A stretch of DNA of 64,000 nt from Rugosimonospora acidiphila. GTDB taxonomy: Bacteria; Actinomycetota; Actinomycetes; Mycobacteriales; Micromonosporaceae. How positions within the stretch are numbered: position 1 is the stretch's first letter; each line of letters opens with the position of its first letter. A program made the translations under genes and the position numbers. This document shows, piece by piece, positions 32,533 to 40,798 of this stretch. The DNA is taken from NCBI RefSeq assembly GCF_039543385.1, contig NZ_BAABJQ010000005.1, positions 248,001 through 312,000 on the forward strand. The letters run 5' to 3'. Below the pieces are notes generated by a model. The model ran no database searches. It had not been told where the DNA came from and saw nothing but the letters and a program-made list of their open reading frames with translations.

Positions 32533-35500
32533 ATGTCCCGGCGCACGGCCGTGCTGGTCGCCAACAACAGCTACCGGCACCTGCCCGATCTCGTCGCCCC
32601 GGTCGACGAGGCCCAGGACCTCCAGGCGGTGCTCACCCATCCCGAGGTCGGCGGGTTCGACCGGGTGGAGCTGTTGCGGGACGAGTCGAAGACCACCGTC
32701 GAGCGGGCGCTGGCCGACACGCTGGGCTCGGCCGAGCCGGACGACCTCGTCCTCATCTACTTCTCCGGACACGGCCAGTTGTCCAGCCGGGGGCGCCTGT
32801 ACCTCGCGGTACACAACTCGGAGCCGAGCCAGTTGCCGGCCACCGCGATCTCCGCGTCCTGGCTGCGCGAGCTGCTGGAGGAGTGCGTGGCCGCGAGCAC
32901 CGTCATCCTGCTCGACTGCTGCTACAGCGGGGCGTACGTGTTCGCCAGCAAGTCCTCGCCCGAGGTCAACCTGGACCAGGAGCTCAAGGCGGGCAGCGGG
33001 CGGTACGTGCTGACCGCGACGACCGCCGTCGAGCAGGCCGAGGACGCCGGCGCCACCCGGGAGCGGTCCGCGTTCACCGAGGTAGTGGTCAAGGGGTTGA
33101 GCACCGGCGCCGCCGACCTCAGCGGACTCGGCGTCATCACCCCCGAGGATCTCGGCCGGTACGTGCGCAACGAGCTACCCAAGTACACCGCCTGGCAGAC
33201 GCCCACCATGAATGGCAGCGTCCAGGACGACGTGTTCCTGGCCAGGGTTCCGGGCACCCGGTACCACGCCGACGCCGACAACAGCACCATCCGCCTCGGC
33301 GAGCTGCTCGGCGAGCTCACCGAGACCGGGGATGTGTCGCTGTGCGCCGTCGAGTGGCGCGCCCGCGGCCCGCTGCTCGTACCGATAGGTCGAGCCTTCC
33401 GCCCCGGCATGCCGCCCGGCGAGGTGATGACGCTCGACCTGACCGGCCCGGCCGGAAACGTCATGGTGGTGGGCGGCTCGGGCAGTGGCAAGAGCACTCT
33501 GCTGCGTACGCTCATCGCCGCCACCGCGCTGACCCACGCGCCACACGAGGCGGCCTTCTACTGCCTGGAGTCCGGCGGCAACCGGCTCGGGTCGCTGCGT
33601 TCACTGGGGCACATTTCCAAGGTCGCCGGCGACGACCAGCCGGACGAGGTCGGGCAGATACTCGCCGAGCTGCGCGAGTGCCTCGCCCAGCGCAAACGGA
33701 TGTTCCGGGTTCACGACATCGAGTCGGCCGGCCGGCTGCGGCAGCTGCGCAACGAGCTGCCGGACGGCCCGCACCCCGACATCTTCCTGGTCATCGACAG
33801 GTGGCGCGAGTTCAGCGAGAAGTTCCCCGACTTCTCGGCGCAGGTCCAGGAGATCGCCAACAGCGGGTTCGACTACGCCCTGCACGTGGTGATCTCGGCG
33901 CGGCGGTGGGCCGACCTGCCCGAGGACGTCGTGGAGCTCGCGCACTGCCAGATCGAACTGCGCGCCGGCGCTGGCGGCCAGCGCTCGGCAGAGCCCGACC
34001 GGCGGATACAGCTGCCACGCGACCGCCCGGGCTGGGCGCTGGTGAACAACCGCGTCTTCCGCGTAGCGCTGCCCGACATCAGCGTCGAACCGTCGCCCGG
34101 CGACCCGGCCGACGGGTCGGGCCACGACGACGGCGGTCGCGCCCTGCTGGAGCGTCTGGTGGTGGCGTGGCGGTGGGACGCGGAGCGGCCCGACCAGCGC
34201 CAGCCGTCCACCATGGTCAGCGACCTGGCCGGCAGCCCCGACCTGCTGCGGCTGCTCGACGTCGAGCGGATGGCGGACATCCCGGCCCTCGCACACCGCC
34301 CGCGCTCCCGGCAGGCCCGGCTGCGCGTCCCGCTGGGCACCGCGCCGGGCGGCGACATCGTCGAGCTGGACCTCAAGGAGCAGGCGGAGCGGGGCATGGG
34401 CCCGCACGGCCTGATCATCGGCGCGGTGAGCTCCGGAAAGACGGAGTTGCTGCGCACCATCCTCGTCGCGCTCGCGGCGACTCACCTGCCCGACGAGCTG
34501 AACTTCTTCCTGATCGATTACAAGGGCACCGCCACGTTCGCCCCGTTCAGTGGCCTGCCGCACACCAGCGCCCTGGTGACCAACCTCCTCGACGAACGGC
34601 CGCTGATCGAGCGCCTGGCCGCGGCGCTGACCGGCGAGCTGACGCGCCGCCAGGAGGTCCTGCGCGACCGGGGTGGCCACCCGTCCCAGTCCGAGTACGA
34701 GGTGGCCCGGGCGGCCGGTGAGCCGCTGGAGCCGATGCCGAACCTGCTGGTGGTCGTCGACGAGTTCAGCGAGCTGCTGGCGGCCCGGCCGGATTTCGTC
34801 GAGGTGCTCGTGCAGATCGCCCGGGTCGGCCGCTCGCTCGGCGTCCATCTGCTGCTGGCCAGCCAGCGCCTGGACGAGGGGCGGCTGCGCGGGCTGGAAA
34901 CTCACCTGTCGTACCGGATAGGTCTGCGCACCTTCTCGGCGGCGGAGAGCCGGGCGGTGCTCGGCGTACCCGACGCGTCCGAGCTGCCCCGCGCCCCCGG
35001 CCACGGTTACCTCAGGGCCGGCGTCGACGAGCTGACCCGGTTCCAGGCCGCGTACGTCTCCGGGCCCGCCGATCGTGCCGTGTGGGAGTCCGTGCCCGAG
35101 GCCGGCCGGCCGGAGCCGGACACCAGCGTGGGGGAACTGGTGCTCGCGCAGCTGGACGACCGGGGTGAGCCGGCCCGCCCGCTCTGGCTGCGACCGCTGG
35201 CCGAGTCACCCACGCTCGGCGCGGTCCTGGGGCGGCTCGTGGTCGACGCACAGCGCGGTCTCGTGGCGCCCGACTGGCCGGTGCACAGGCCGCTGAATGT
35301 GCCGGTCGGCGTCGTGGACCAGCCGCGCTTCCAACGGCAGGATCCGCTCGTCCTCGACCTGTCCGGCGGGGCCGGCAACGTCGCGATCGTCGGCGGCCCC
35401 AGGTCCGGCAAGAGCGTCCTGCTCCGCACGCTCATCCTGGCGCTGGCCCTCACCCACACGCCGGAGGAGGCGCAGTTCTTCTGCCTCGACTTCAGCGCGA

Positions 35501-36852
35501 GCCTGCGTAGCCTGGCGGGGCTGCCGCACCTGTCGGTCCTGACCGCCGGCCGGCGGGACCGGGAGATGCTCCGGCGCGCGGTCTCGGAGGTCCGCGCGAT
35601 GGTCAACGACCGGGAGGCGCGCTTCACCCGGCTGGGCGTGAGCTCGATGGCGGAGTACCGCCACCGGCGCCGCGGCGGCGAGATCACCGACGACCCGTTC
35701 GGCGACGTGTTCCTGATCGTCGACGGGTGGTCGATCATCCGTCAGGATTACGAAGAGCTGGAACCGGTGTTGAACGACCTCGTTGCCCGGGGGATCGGCT
35801 TCGGTGTTCACGTGATCGTCGCCGCCAACCGGTGGGCGGACATCCGGCCGGCCCTTCACGATCACTTCGGCACGCGGCTCGAGCTGCGGTTGGGCGACCC
35901 CGGTGAGTCGGAGATCGACCGTCGCCTCGCCGTCGACGTGCCGGAGAACTCGCCCGGGCGCGGCCTGGCCCCCGGCAAGCTGCACTTCCTGGCCGCGAGG
36001 CCGGGGATGCGGCCCGGCGCCGGCACAGACCTCGCCGACGCCACGGCCGGGCTGGTGGCCGAGATCGCCTCGACCTGGCCGCACCCCCCGGCTCCGAAGG
36101 TGCGCCCGCTACCGATGATGCTCCCGATGGCCGAGCTGGCCCCGCTGGTCGATCCCGGGGCCGGTCTGGCCATCGGCATCGACGAGGACAATCTCGCCCC
36201 GGTGTACCTGAACTTCGCGGCGGAGCCGCACTTCGTGGTCTACGGCGACGACGAGTCCGGCAAAACCAACCTGCTGCGCCTGATCGCCAGGGGCATCGTC
36301 GATCGGTACACGCTGGGGGAGGCGCGAATCGTCATCGCCGACTACCGGCGCACCCTGCTGGGCGCGATCGAGGGCGAGCATCTGATCGGATACGCCGCGA
36401 CCAGCGCCAACCTCACCGGGGTGATCAGCGATTTATCCGGGGCGATGAGCAATCGGCTGCCCGGCGGTGACGTGACCCCGGCGCAGCTGCGCGAGCGCTC
36501 CTGGTGGCAGGGCCCGGACCTGTACCTGCTGATCGACGACTACGACCTGGTGGCACTCGGCAGCGGCAACCCGATGGCCGCGCTGACCGACCTGCTGCCG
36601 CAGGCCAGGGACATCGGCCTCCACGTCATCCTGGCGCGCCGCACGGGCGGCGCCGGCCGGACGATGTTCGAACCGGTGCTTACCCGGCTACGGGAGCTGG
36701 CGACGCCGGTGCTGCTGCTGGACGGCATGGCCGAGGAGGGTGCGCTGGTCGGCGGCGTAAAGCCCGGCCCTCAGCCGCCCGGCCGGGGAGTGCTGGTGCA
36801 TCGCCGCTGGGGCCATCGTCTGGTGCAGACCGCGTGGGTACCGCCGGACTGA
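32533..36852 (+). CDS. Caspase-like peptidase fused to four FtsK/EccC-type ATPase domains
   Basis: A 1439-residue fusion. Residues 1-240 are a C14-type caspase domain with the dyad H80 (YFSGHGQ) and C130 (LLDCCYSG). Then four P-loop domains follow: (1) Walker A at 314-322, Walker B IFLVIDRW (D422, no acidic partner); (2) Walker A 630-638, Walker B LLVVVDEF (D743-E744); (3) Walker A 954-962, Walker B FLIVDGW (D1064 only); (4) Walker A 1237-1246 (GDDESGKTN), Walker B LYLLIDDY. Domains 2-3-4 match EccC D1-D2-D3 of type VII secretion; domain 1 resembles domain 3 and looks duplicated. There are no membrane helices and no esx genes nearby. Likely an NTP-gated protease in a conflict or cell-death system; substrate unknown. 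Confidence 0.9.
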   Translation: MSRRTAVLVANNSYRHLPDLVAPVDEAQDLQAVLTHPEVGGFDRVELLRDESKTTVERALADTLGSAEPDDLVLIYFSGHGQLSSRGRLYLAVHNSEPSQLPATAISASWLRELLEECVAASTVILLDCCYSGAYVFASKSSPEVNLDQELKAGSGRYVLTATTAVEQAEDAGATRERSAFTEVVVKGLSTGAADLSGLGVITPEDLGRYVRNELPKYTAWQTPTMNGSVQDDVFLARVPGTRYHADADNSTIRLGELLGELTETGDVSLCAVEWRARGPLLVPIGRAFRPGMPPGEVMTLDLTGPAGNVMVVGGSGSGKSTLLRTLIAATALTHAPHEAAFYCLESGGNRLGSLRSLGHISKVAGDDQPDEVGQILAELRECLAQRKRMFRVHDIESAGRLRQLRNELPDGPHPDIFLVIDRWREFSEKFPDFSAQVQEIANSGFDYALHVVISARRWADLPEDVVELAHCQIELRAGAGGQRSAEPDRRIQLPRDRPGWALVNNRVFRVALPDISVEPSPGDPADGSGHDDGGRALLERLVVAWRWDAERPDQRQPSTMVSDLAGSPDLLRLLDVERMADIPALAHRPRSRQARLRVPLGTAPGGDIVELDLKEQAERGMGPHGLIIGAVSSGKTELLRTILVALAATHLPDELNFFLIDYKGTATFAPFSGLPHTSALVTNLLDERPLIERLAAALTGELTRRQEVLRDRGGHPSQSEYEVARAAGEPLEPMPNLLVVVDEFSELLAARPDFVEVLVQIARVGRSLGVHLLLASQRLDEGRLRGLETHLSYRIGLRTFSAAESRAVLGVPDASELPRAPGHGYLRAGVDELTRFQAAYVSGPADRAVWESVPEAGRPEPDTSVGELVLAQLDDRGEPARPLWLRPLAESPTLGAVLGRLVVDAQRGLVAPDWPVHRPLNVPVGVVDQPRFQRQDPLVLDLSGGAGNVAIVGGPRSGKSVLLRTLILALALTHTPEEAQFFCLDFSASLRSLAGLPHLSVLTAGRRDREMLRRAVSEVRAMVNDREARFTRLGVSSMAEYRHRRRGGEITDDPFGDVFLIVDGWSIIRQDYEELEPVLNDLVARGIGFGVHVIVAANRWADIRPALHDHFGTRLELRLGDPGESEIDRRLAVDVPENSPGRGLAPGKLHFLAARPGMRPGAGTDLADATAGLVAEIASTWPHPPAPKVRPLPMMLPMAELAPLVDPGAGLAIGIDEDNLAPVYLNFAAEPHFVVYGDDESGKTNLLRLIARGIVDRYTLGEARIVIADYRRTLLGAIEGEHLIGYAATSANLTGVISDLSGAMSNRLPGGDVTPAQLRERSWWQGPDLYLLIDDYDLVALGSGNPMAALTDLLPQARDIGLHVILARRTGGAGRTMFEPVLTRLRELATPVLLLDGMAEEGALVGGVKPGPQPPGRGVLVHRRWGHRLVQTAWVPPD

Positions 36853-37380
36853 CCACACTGTCCCGCTTCTGTCTCATGTGGACGGCCAAATGCGCCACCG
36901 CAAGGAACGCCCCGATAAACCTTCACCTTTCGCGGGTGGGCCCGATTAATGCGGTGCGCCAGTAAAGAATGTGTCAGTTGACGCTCACCCGAGCGCCGGC
37001 ACCACGGCCGGGTGGGACAACGCGACCCGGTTGTATTGACCCGCCGAGAGCTGCGCTGTTAGCTTCACTCGCAGTTGGCCACTGCCCACCACCAGCGAGG
37101 CAGTAGCCGACAACTCCGGCGCACGAGGGGCACGATGCCGACCCACGACCGGAACGAATAATCGCTTTTCACGTCCCGGCATTCGGCTGTCGCCCAAATA
37201 CCTGTCAATAGTGAAGCGCCCTACCGATAGCAACGGCCGGCGCGACACTCACACGCGCTCCACATTGGACTGAGCACGTAAAAAAAGTTCACGCGCACAG
37301 TCCCAGCGCGCCAAATCCACCGTGGTCACGTAGCCACTCACAAAGTCACGTAGTCACGTAGTCACGTAAGGAGCAGGTCC
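36853..37380. other. Intergenic region after the caspase locus, relatively AT-rich
   Basis: About 530 bases with lower GC than the surroundings. A leftward open frame of 87 codons (36985-37248) exists, but it lacks a ribosome site and its third-position GC is mixed, so I do not call it a gene. The right end carries the short tandem repeats at 37344-37367. No tRNA, IS end or clear terminator was seen. Confidence 0.4.
37344..37367. repeat. Three tandem agtcacgt repeats before a secreted-protein gene
   Basis: The 8-base unit agtcacgt occurs three times without gaps at 37344-37351, 37352-37359 and 37360-37367, with a further gtcacgtag at 37325-37333. The array abuts the aaggag ribosome site of the next gene, so it lies in the 5' leader or promoter and may bind a regulator or tune translation. 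Confidence 0.8.
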
Positions 37381-37914
37381 ATGAGGATCAACATTCGTAG
37401 CAGCAAGGCCATCCTGGTGCCGCTGGCGCTGCTGGCCGGCGCGGCGCTGTCGGTCGCCCTGCTGAGCCCGGCCACCGCGGGCGCGGCGCCGCGGGCGGCA
37501 TCGTCCACAGTGGTCGCTGGCGCGCAGACCGGGTCGGCGGCGCAGCCCTCGGTCAGCAAGGCTGAGGCCGACCAGGCGCACGCCGCCCTGGTGCCACAGA
37601 CCACCACCGGCATGCCGCCGACGGCACAGACCCTCTACGCCGTGGTCAACTCCAACGGCACGCTGGCCCGTGGATTCGGCGCCTCCTCGGCGGTCATCCT
37701 GGCCACCGGCACCTACCAGGTGAACTTCTCACACGACGTCACCCACTCCGCGCTCATCGGGACCATCGGCCTCGCCGGCACCTCGGGCTCCTCGGCACCC
37801 GGCTTCATCACCGTGGTCGGTCGCGTGGGTGTGGCCAACGCGGTGTTCGTCCAGACCTACAACTCGGCCGGCGCGCTGGCCAACCTGGGCTTCCACCTGG
37901 CCGCGCTGTCCTGA
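37381..37914 (+). CDS. Secreted protein of unknown function
   Basis: A 177-residue protein with a clear Sec signal peptide (MRINIRSSKAILVPLALLAG, hydrophobic core, then SPATAGAAPRA, cleavage probably after AGA/GAA near residue 35). The mature part is Ala/Ser/Thr/Gly-rich with a beta-type C-terminal half (TLYAVVNSNGTLARGFGASSAVILATGTYQVNFSHDVTHSALIGTIGLAG...). It contains no cysteine and no catalytic motif I recognise; the C-terminal repeats of small hydrophobic residues resemble surface or fibre-like domains. Strong aaggag site. Single gene. Confidence 0.8.
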   Translation: MRINIRSSKAILVPLALLAGAALSVALLSPATAGAAPRAASSTVVAGAQTGSAAQPSVSKAEADQAHAALVPQTTTGMPPTAQTLYAVVNSNGTLARGFGASSAVILATGTYQVNFSHDVTHSALIGTIGLAGTSGSSAPGFITVVGRVGVANAVFVQTYNSAGALANLGFHLAALS

Positions 37915-37980
37915 TCCCGGCTCGCGCCGGCTCCGGCCGGCGGTCCGCGCCCGGAGCGCGGGCCGCCGGCCTCGGCGCGC

Positions 37981-38736
37981 TCAGCCGATCGGCTTCTCCC
38001 AGACCGAGACGTGCTGCCGGCTCTCGCTCGTGAACGGCCGACGGTTCCACCCGTCCCAGCGCTCGTGCAGCCGCAGCCCGGCGAGCTGCGCCATCAGGTC
38101 CAGCTCGGCCGGCCACACATACCGGAACGGAATGGAGCGGTAGCTGCCGCGCCCGCCCGACACCTCGACGTAGTTCGAGCTCATCGACTGCGTGGCCACG
38201 TCGTAGGTGTCGAATCCCCACCGCGTCGCGCTGGTGTGGAACGGCACGACGTCCTGTCCGGGCGGGAGGAGCCGCAACTCCGGCACCATCACCTCGATGA
38301 GAAATCGACCCCCGGGCTCAAGGTGCGCCGCCACGTTGCGAAAGCAGTCGACCTGAGCCTGCTGGCTGGTCAGGTTCATGATGGTGTTGAAGACCAGGTA
38401 CGCGAGCGAGAACTGGCCATCCACCGTCGCCGTCGCGAAATCGCCGATGGTCACCCCGATGGCGTCGCCGCCGGGCTTAGCGCCCAGCCTCGCCACCATC
38501 GCCCGGGACATGTCGATTCCGTGGACCGGGATTCCACGCCGCGACAGCGGCAGCGCTATGCGCCCCGTCCCGATGCCCAGTTCCAGGGCCCGGCCGTGAC
38601 CGGCAAGCTCCGCCAGGACATCGACCACCTCGTTCACGACATCCGGCTCGAACATTTCCGCGGACGACTCGTCATAGGTCGCCGCAACCGACTTCCCGAA
38701 GTACCCGTCTTGATCCACAGCGGCAACGTACCGCAC
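37981..38736 (-). CDS. Class I SAM-dependent methyltransferase
   Basis: A 251-residue methyltransferase: DGYFGKSVAATYDESSAEMF, motif I LELGIGTGRIALPLSRRG (about 45-62), the acidic end of strand 2 in VHGIDMSRAMV, VTIGDFATATVDGQFSLAYLVFNTI, and the carboxy-terminal beta region. It transfers a methyl group from S-adenosylmethionine to an unknown small molecule. The start is uncertain: GTG 38736 follows cgggg, GTG 38718 and ATG 38781 are in-frame alternatives. It is divergent from the disrupted lipoprotein gene. Confidence 0.85.
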   Translation of the reverse strand: MRYVAAVDQDGYFGKSVAATYDESSAEMFEPDVVNEVVDVLAELAGHGRALELGIGTGRIALPLSRRGIPVHGIDMSRAMVARLGAKPGGDAIGVTIGDFATATVDGQFSLAYLVFNTIMNLTSQQAQVDCFRNVAAHLEPGGRFLIEVMVPELRLLPPGQDVVPFHTSATRWGFDTYDVATQSMSSNYVEVSGGRGSYRSIPFRYVWPAELDLMAQLAGLRLHERWDGWNRRPFTSESRQHVSVWEKPIG

Positions 38737-38946
38737 CCGATCGCCCCGGTGCTCGCCGGTTTCCCCTGGTTCCTCCCCCATCCGACGAACCGATCGCCGA
38801 CGCATCGCGGCACCACGCGAGCCGACCGGGATCTACGCCGGGCTTGTTGCGCAAGTCGAGAAGTGTTACTAATCCATACGCTCACCCCGACAGCGGCACC
38901 AGGCATCGGGAATCCACCGAACGGATCCACCGGGTTGGAGCGGACC

Positions 38947-39554
38947 GTGACGCGACTGCGGGCAGCCGGCCTCGCCCTGGCGACAACGGCACTATTCGTC
39001 GGGGCGCTCTCCGGCTGCGCCATTGATTCGCCCCCGGCTGCGGGCAGACCCGCGGTCGCCTCCCTGCCATCGGGCCTGGCGAATTCGAGTTCACCACCGT
39101 CACCCAGCCCCGAGCCGACCAACACAGATCTCCGGCCGCTACCGGGGGTGCTGGACGATGAAGTCCTCGACTGGCTCTCGACCCGGTGGGATCTCCACCC
39201 CCAGAGAAACGGCCGGACACCAGGCGCGACACGTCCAGCGGAACCATCCTCAGCGTCTTCCTGCTGTCCGACCTCAACCAGCAACTTCTTGTCCTGAACT
39301 GCACCGCGACGCAGACCCCTCTGGGCAAGCAGTTCATGTCTAGTTGCGTCTCGGAGGCGATTCCTGGACCGGATCGATTCGCCGCGATGTCCTGGTTGGA
39401 CACCGAACTCGCCAGCAAGCCGACGCCCTTTGACGCGTACTACAAGGACCAGGTTGGCCACTCCGTGGGGGGCTACGGCCTGTCCCTCGACTGGTATAAG
39501 GGCTCCGACTCCTTGACCGACTACGGCGTCATCGTCATCTCCATGCCCGAGTAG
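38947..39554 (+). pseudogene. Lipoprotein gene with a frameshift
   Basis: The first frame (GTG 38947) encodes VTRLRAAGLALATTALFVGA and then the lipobox LSGC (C24), and goes on to DDEVLDWLSTRW near 39186. From about 39186 the sensible protein continues in another frame: GTILSVFLLSDLNQQLL... to PFDAYYKDQVGHSVGGYGLSLDWYKGSDSLTDYGVIVISMPE, ending at 39554. The first frame instead runs into a poor sequence and stops near 39297. The break lies around gtgggatctccaccccc, a short C run. Either a real one-base mutation or a sequencing error; a programmed shift is less likely. Function of the intact lipoprotein is unknown. Confidence 0.7.
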
Positions 39555-39809
39555 CACCGGGTCAGCGTCGGGCGCGGCGACGCTCAACAGTCGACCGTCG
39601 TCCCCCCGATTGACGGCCGCTTGTGCTCCTCGCCACATCCGCGCAGCCGCCCGCCGCGCGACGGACGCGGCGACCCGTGAAGATGATCTACGGCGCACCG
39701 GCAGCCGCCGTCGGCGACGAGGACCGGGCCATCGCCTCCCGCTCGGTGCGCCCTGATCAACGGACCCGAAGCAAGATCGGCGCCCGATCCGGCGAAGACC
39801 CGGTACAGC

Positions 39810-39839
39810 AAAAACGCCCCGGTCGTCGCGACCGGAGCG
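39810..39839 (-). terminator. Intrinsic terminator of tRNA-Ala
   Basis: Arms 39815-39825 and 39829-39839 pair (10 of 11, one wobble) and, read leftwards, are followed by five T residues (complement of 39810-39814). This is the best classical rho-independent terminator in the window and sits 17 bases past the tRNA 3' end. Confidence 0.85.
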
Positions 39840-39855
39840 CTTGCCTTGCGAAGGG

Positions 39856-39928
39856 TGGAGCCGAGGGGATTCGAACCCCTGACCCCCACACTGCCAGTGT
39901 GGTGCGCTACCAGCTGCGCCACGGCCCC
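39856..39928 (-). tRNA. tRNA-Ala (anticodon GGC)
   Basis: The reverse strand folds into a 73-base tRNA without encoded CCA: acceptor ggggccg/cggctcc including the G3-U70 wobble that identifies alanine tRNAs, D arm gcgcagctggtagcgc, anticodon stem ccaca/tgtgg with loop ctggcag (anticodon GGC), and T arm aggggttcgaatcccct. Confidence 0.96.
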
Positions 39929-40001
39929 TTTGTGCCCTAACGCGCCGGGCACTCGCGCAATAGTACACAGGGCTCGGCACCCGGTCACGCGGGCGCCCCC
40001 C

Positions 40002-40556
40002 TCAGTTCATCGCGGGATCCGGCGGGAAGATCGCCACCGCCGCGGTCAGCCCGCCCTGCCGGCGCAGGACCATCGGCCACAGGTCGTCGGGGCGGCTGAC
40101 GAACGCGTCCCCGGGCAGCGCGTCGAACACCAGCCAGGAGCCCGATTCGATCTCGCTCTCGAGCTGGCCCGACGCCCAGCCCGCGTACCCGGCGAAGACC
40201 CGCACCGTGAGGACGCTTTCCTGAAGCTTGTCCGGATCACCCGACAGGTCGACCGTGCCCACCGCACCCGACACCTGGTTGAACCCCGGTACCCGCCGGA
40301 CGCCCATCCGGGTGCGTGCCAGGCAGATCGCCGCCTCGGGCTGCAGCGGCCCGCCCTCGAAGACCACCGCCGGCTCGCCCGCGAGTCGGCCCCAGCCCTC
40401 CAGCACCTCCGACACCGGCACCTCGGTGGCCCGGTTGAGCACCACGCCAAGCGCGCCACCCTCCTCATGCGCCACCAGGAGCACCACTGTGCGTTCGAAG
40501 TTCGGGTCCTTCAGCGGCGGAGTCGCCACGAGCAGTCGCCCGGTCAGCGACTCCAT
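40002..40556 (-). CDS. YqgE/AlgH family protein
   Basis: A 184-residue YqgE/AlgH protein: ESLTGRLLVATPPLKDPNFERTVVLLVAHEEGGALGVVLNRATEVPVSEVLEGWG, VVFEGGPLQPEAAICLA, and FAGYAGWASGQLESEIESGSWLVFDALPGDAFV. The family has an alpha/beta fold and no settled function. The ATG at 40556 has gggggac 6 bases upstream; an ATG at 40589 is in frame but poorly placed. It lies just downstream of tRNA-Ala reading the same way but with its own start region. Confidence 0.92.
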   Translation of the reverse strand: MESLTGRLLVATPPLKDPNFERTVVLLVAHEEGGALGVVLNRATEVPVSEVLEGWGRLAGEPAVVFEGGPLQPEAAICLARTRMGVRRVPGFNQVSGAVGTVDLSGDPDKLQESVLTVRVFAGYAGWASGQLESEIESGSWLVFDALPGDAFVSRPDDLWPMVLRRQGGLTAAVAIFPPDPAMN

Positions 40557-40798
40557 TTCGCGTCCCCCGATCGTCGGTTCAGGTTGCATTCTCCGCCGCC
40601 TACCCGTCCGCGCCCATGCCAGACTTCTCACGCCGGGGGTCGATCAGCACCACCGCGACGCCAAGGGCCGACGGCCAGCACGACGATCGTGGGATCGACC
40701 CGCCGCGCGCCGGCTCGGAAGAGCCGGGGGACCTCCCCGTGCACAACGCCATCACCGCACCATAGCGTGCCAATCGCGGGCCAGTTAGTGTCTGGGTC

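Noticed and set aside
36985..37248. Leftward open frame of 87 codons after the caspase locus
   Set aside because: No ribosome site, mixed third-position GC, and no recognisable family; the first third looks like random high-GC translation.
37140..37320. Possible mobile-element edge next to the caspase locus
   Set aside because: No inverted repeats, transposase fragments or tRNA gene at the boundary; only a mild drop in GC.
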